Assembly: GCF_028747205.1 (NCBI RefSeq)
Contig: NZ_CP112880.1
Span: 2,790,001-2,854,000, forward strand
Direction of reading: 5' to 3'
DNA length: 64,000 nucleotides
Source: Streptomyces sp. CA-278952
GTDB taxonomy: Bacteria > Actinomycetota > Actinomycetes > Streptomycetales > Streptomycetaceae
Positions 62,459-64,000 of the stretch are shown here, in pieces. Position 1 is the first letter of the stretch; each line of letters opens with the position of its first letter. A program made the translations under genes and the position numbers. A model generated the notes under the pieces. The model saw only the letters and a program-made list of their open reading frames with translations, did no database searches and had not been told where the DNA came from.

Positions 62459-62557
62459 AGCACAACCGAGACATGCCGGCGCGCAACCACCGCACCCCTT
62501 CGCACGTCTACCAGGCGTAACCAACAAAGCACTGTGGGCGAAGGGGAGTTGGCGCGC

Positions 62558-63274
62558 ATGGGAGTCACGGCGAAGATATCCGGAAGACCTCTGCGACGAG
62601 GGGTGGCCCTGTCCGTCGCCGGACTGGTGGCCGCTCCGGCCCTGGTCCTGGGCACCGGCACCGCCGCCCACGCGGCGTCCTGCACCAAGTCGGTGGGACC
62701 GCACCAGAAGCAGGTCGAGAAGTTCCTGAAGCGGCCCGTGGACGGCAAGCAGTCGACGGCCGACTGCAAGGCGACCCAGAAGTTCCAGAAGAAGCACGGG
62801 ATCACCCCCACCATCGGCTACGCCGGTCCGCTGACCTGGCGCACGATGAACACGATGCTCGCCCAGAAGGCGGCCGGGAAAAACCCCAACAAGGCCAAGA
62901 AGTGCCCCACCAACAAGGGGCGCATCGCCTGCGTCGACCTGACGCGGCAGCTGAGCTGGATCCAGGACGGCAAGAAGCTGACGTACGGACCGGTGCCGGT
63001 GCGGACCGGCCGGAACGGCGTCGAGACCCGGACCGGGTCCAAGAAGATCTACTGGCGCAACATCAAGCACTGGTCGACGATCTACAAGGTCTGGATGCCG
63101 CACTCCCAGTTCTTCGACGGCGGCCAGGCGTTCCACTCGGTCACCAAGTCCATGTACAACCCGCCGGGCTCCGGCGGCTGTGTCAACATGCGCCCCGCCG
63201 ACGCGAAGGCATACTGGAAACTGCTGAAGAACGGCGACGACGTGTACGTGTACGGGCGCAAGCCCGGGACCTGA
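62558..63274 (+). CDS. Secreted peptidoglycan-binding L,D-transpeptidase, atypical motif
   Basis: 238 aa. The signal peptide (RPLRRGVALSVAGLVAAPALVLGTGTAAHA) is followed by a peptidoglycan-binding-like domain (VEKFLKRPVDGKQS to GPLTWRTM) and a YkuD domain. The catalytic signature reads AFHSVTKSMYNPPGSGGCVNM. The usual SHGC is SGGC, with Gly207 before Cys208, while the upstream His in AFHSV is kept. The fold is safe, but activity is uncertain. AAGGGGAG precedes the ATG. Confidence 0.85.
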   Translation: MGVTAKISGRPLRRGVALSVAGLVAAPALVLGTGTAAHAASCTKSVGPHQKQVEKFLKRPVDGKQSTADCKATQKFQKKHGITPTIGYAGPLTWRTMNTMLAQKAAGKNPNKAKKCPTNKGRIACVDLTRQLSWIQDGKKLTYGPVPVRTGRNGVETRTGSKKIYWRNIKHWSTIYKVWMPHSQFFDGGQAFHSVTKSMYNPPGSGGCVNMRPADAKAYWKLLKNGDDVYVYGRKPGT

Positions 63275-63442
63275 GCGACGCGCTGGGAGCACTTCCCGAG
63301 GGGTGCCGGACCCCGTGGCCGTGGCCATGGCGTGCGGTACCCCTTGTCCTCTTTCCGCCCCGGCTGTCAGTGGCCTGCGGTAGCTTCCGACGTACCGGGT
63401 GACGGATGCCACAGCGCGGCTGCGCGCGACAGGGGTGGAGCG

Positions 63443-64000
63443 ATGAGCGATCTGACCACGACGACGGCCACGGGAGCGGCGGCGGGTGCCGGGGGCGCCG
63501 ACGCCGCCGGGATCGACAGCCGCCTGGAGGGCCACCGGATCGAGCTGACGGGGTACTGCTACCGGATGCTCGGATCCGCCTTCGAGGCCGAGGACGCGGT
63601 GCAGGACACCCTGGTCCGGGCCTGGCGCAACTTCGACAAGTTCGAGGGCCGCTCCTCGCTGCGCTCCTGGCTCTACCGGATCGCCACCAACGTCTGCCTG
63701 GACATGCTGAACGCGGGCAACAAGCGGGCCCGCCCGGTCGACCTGACGGGCCCCACACCGCTCGCCCAGGCCGCGCTGAGCCCCCGCCCGGAGAACGTGT
63801 GGCTGGAGCCGATGCCCGACGGCCGGATCCTGCCCTCGGTCCAGGACCCGGCGGAGGCGGCCGTGGCGCGCGAGTCGGTGCGCCTGGCGTTCGTCGCCGC
63901 CCTCCAGCACCTGCCGCCCAAGCAGCGGGCCGTGCTGATCCTGCGCGAGGTCCTCGCCTGGAAGGCCGCGGAGGTGGCCGAGCTGCTGGAGACCTCCGTC
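63443..64000 (+). CDS. ECF sigma factor, SigG-type (cut by window end)
   Basis: 186 codons are visible with no stop. Region 2 is [55 protein letters not shown], and region 4 begins [29 protein letters not shown]. The long linker with [37 protein letters not shown] is characteristic of the SigG/ECF56-type group, which usually has a SnoaL-like C-terminal domain; that part would lie beyond the window. GGGGTGGAG precedes the ATG. Confidence 0.88.
   Translation, partial: MSDLTTTTATGAAAGAGGADAAGIDSRLEGHRIELTGYCYRMLGSAFEAEDAVQDTLVRAWRNFDKFEGRSSLRSWLYRIATNVCLDMLNAGNKRARPVDLTGPTPLAQAALSPRPENVWLEPMPDGRILPSVQDPAEAAVARESVRLAFVAALQHLPPKQRAVLILREVLAWKAAEVAELLETSV

Noticed and set aside
61094..63910. 938-codon minus-strand open frame
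   Set aside because: It runs antisense to MFS, L,D-transpeptidase and sigma genes, with no domain and highly repetitive composition.

Overview
The window is high-GC actinobacterial DNA, almost certainly from a Streptomyces chromosome core. Codons have strong G/C third positions, many starts are GTG, several genes look leaderless, and gene content and order match what I recall of the S. coelicolor region from hutH and cya through pccB/accA2, deoC and sigQ-afsQ1-afsQ2 to add. I see no rRNA, tRNA, insertion sequence, prophage or CRISPR array.

Layout. 1-3.5 kb: greA, then a leftward three-gene set (DrrA/DrrB-like ABC exporter and a DUF899 protein). 3.6-15.1 kb: threonine ammonia-lyase divergent from a MarR regulator, small stress-type proteins, an ECF sigma-like gene overlapping a membrane protein, cystathionine gamma-synthase, a divergent MFS/LysR pair, msrA, and a TetR regulator divergent from an alpha/beta hydrolase. 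15.1-25.7 kb is the most accessory-looking part: a degenerate tandem repeat, an XRE regulator, gdhA, an RDD protein, an AAC(3)-like acetyltransferase, a secreted peptidase, a peptidase E homologue, and a WhiJ-type regulatory module (XRE-DUF5753 and DUF397, divergent from a catalytically dead resolvase-fold protein and a SpoIIAB-like ATPase). 25.8-34.5 kb: L,D-transpeptidase lipoprotein, an LAxTG sortase substrate, hutH, a GAF-GGDEF protein, enoyl-CoA hydratase, adenylate cyclase and birA. 34.6-40 kb: acyl-CoA carboxylase genes (pccB, pccE, accA2) with maf between them; BirA presumably biotinylates AccA2.

40-52.4 kb and 58-59.2 kb carry nucleoside salvage: DeoR regulator, purine nucleoside phosphorylase, an alpha-phosphohexomutase probably acting as phosphopentomutase, deoC with two aldehyde dehydrogenase genes, a uridine-kinase-like gene, and adenosine deaminase. 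pnp, deoC and add each carry the same perfect palindrome CTACGCGCGTAG just upstream of a leaderless-type start, which defines a candidate regulon. 52.7-56.5 kb is sigQ divergent from afsQ1-afsQ2-lipoprotein, with a textbook AfsQ1-type site between them. 59.3-64 kb: an alpha/beta hydrolase without its nucleophile, a divergent LysR/MFS pair, an unusual L,D-transpeptidase, and the 5' part of an ECF sigma factor cut by the window end.

Most convergent gene pairs are separated by long perfect hairpins. Several divergent regulator promoters contain clear palindromic operator candidates. Starts were chosen from Shine-Dalgarno sites or, where none exists, from a TAnnnT box 6-8 nt before the start codon. 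Functions come from reading the sequence and from memory of the families; no search was run.
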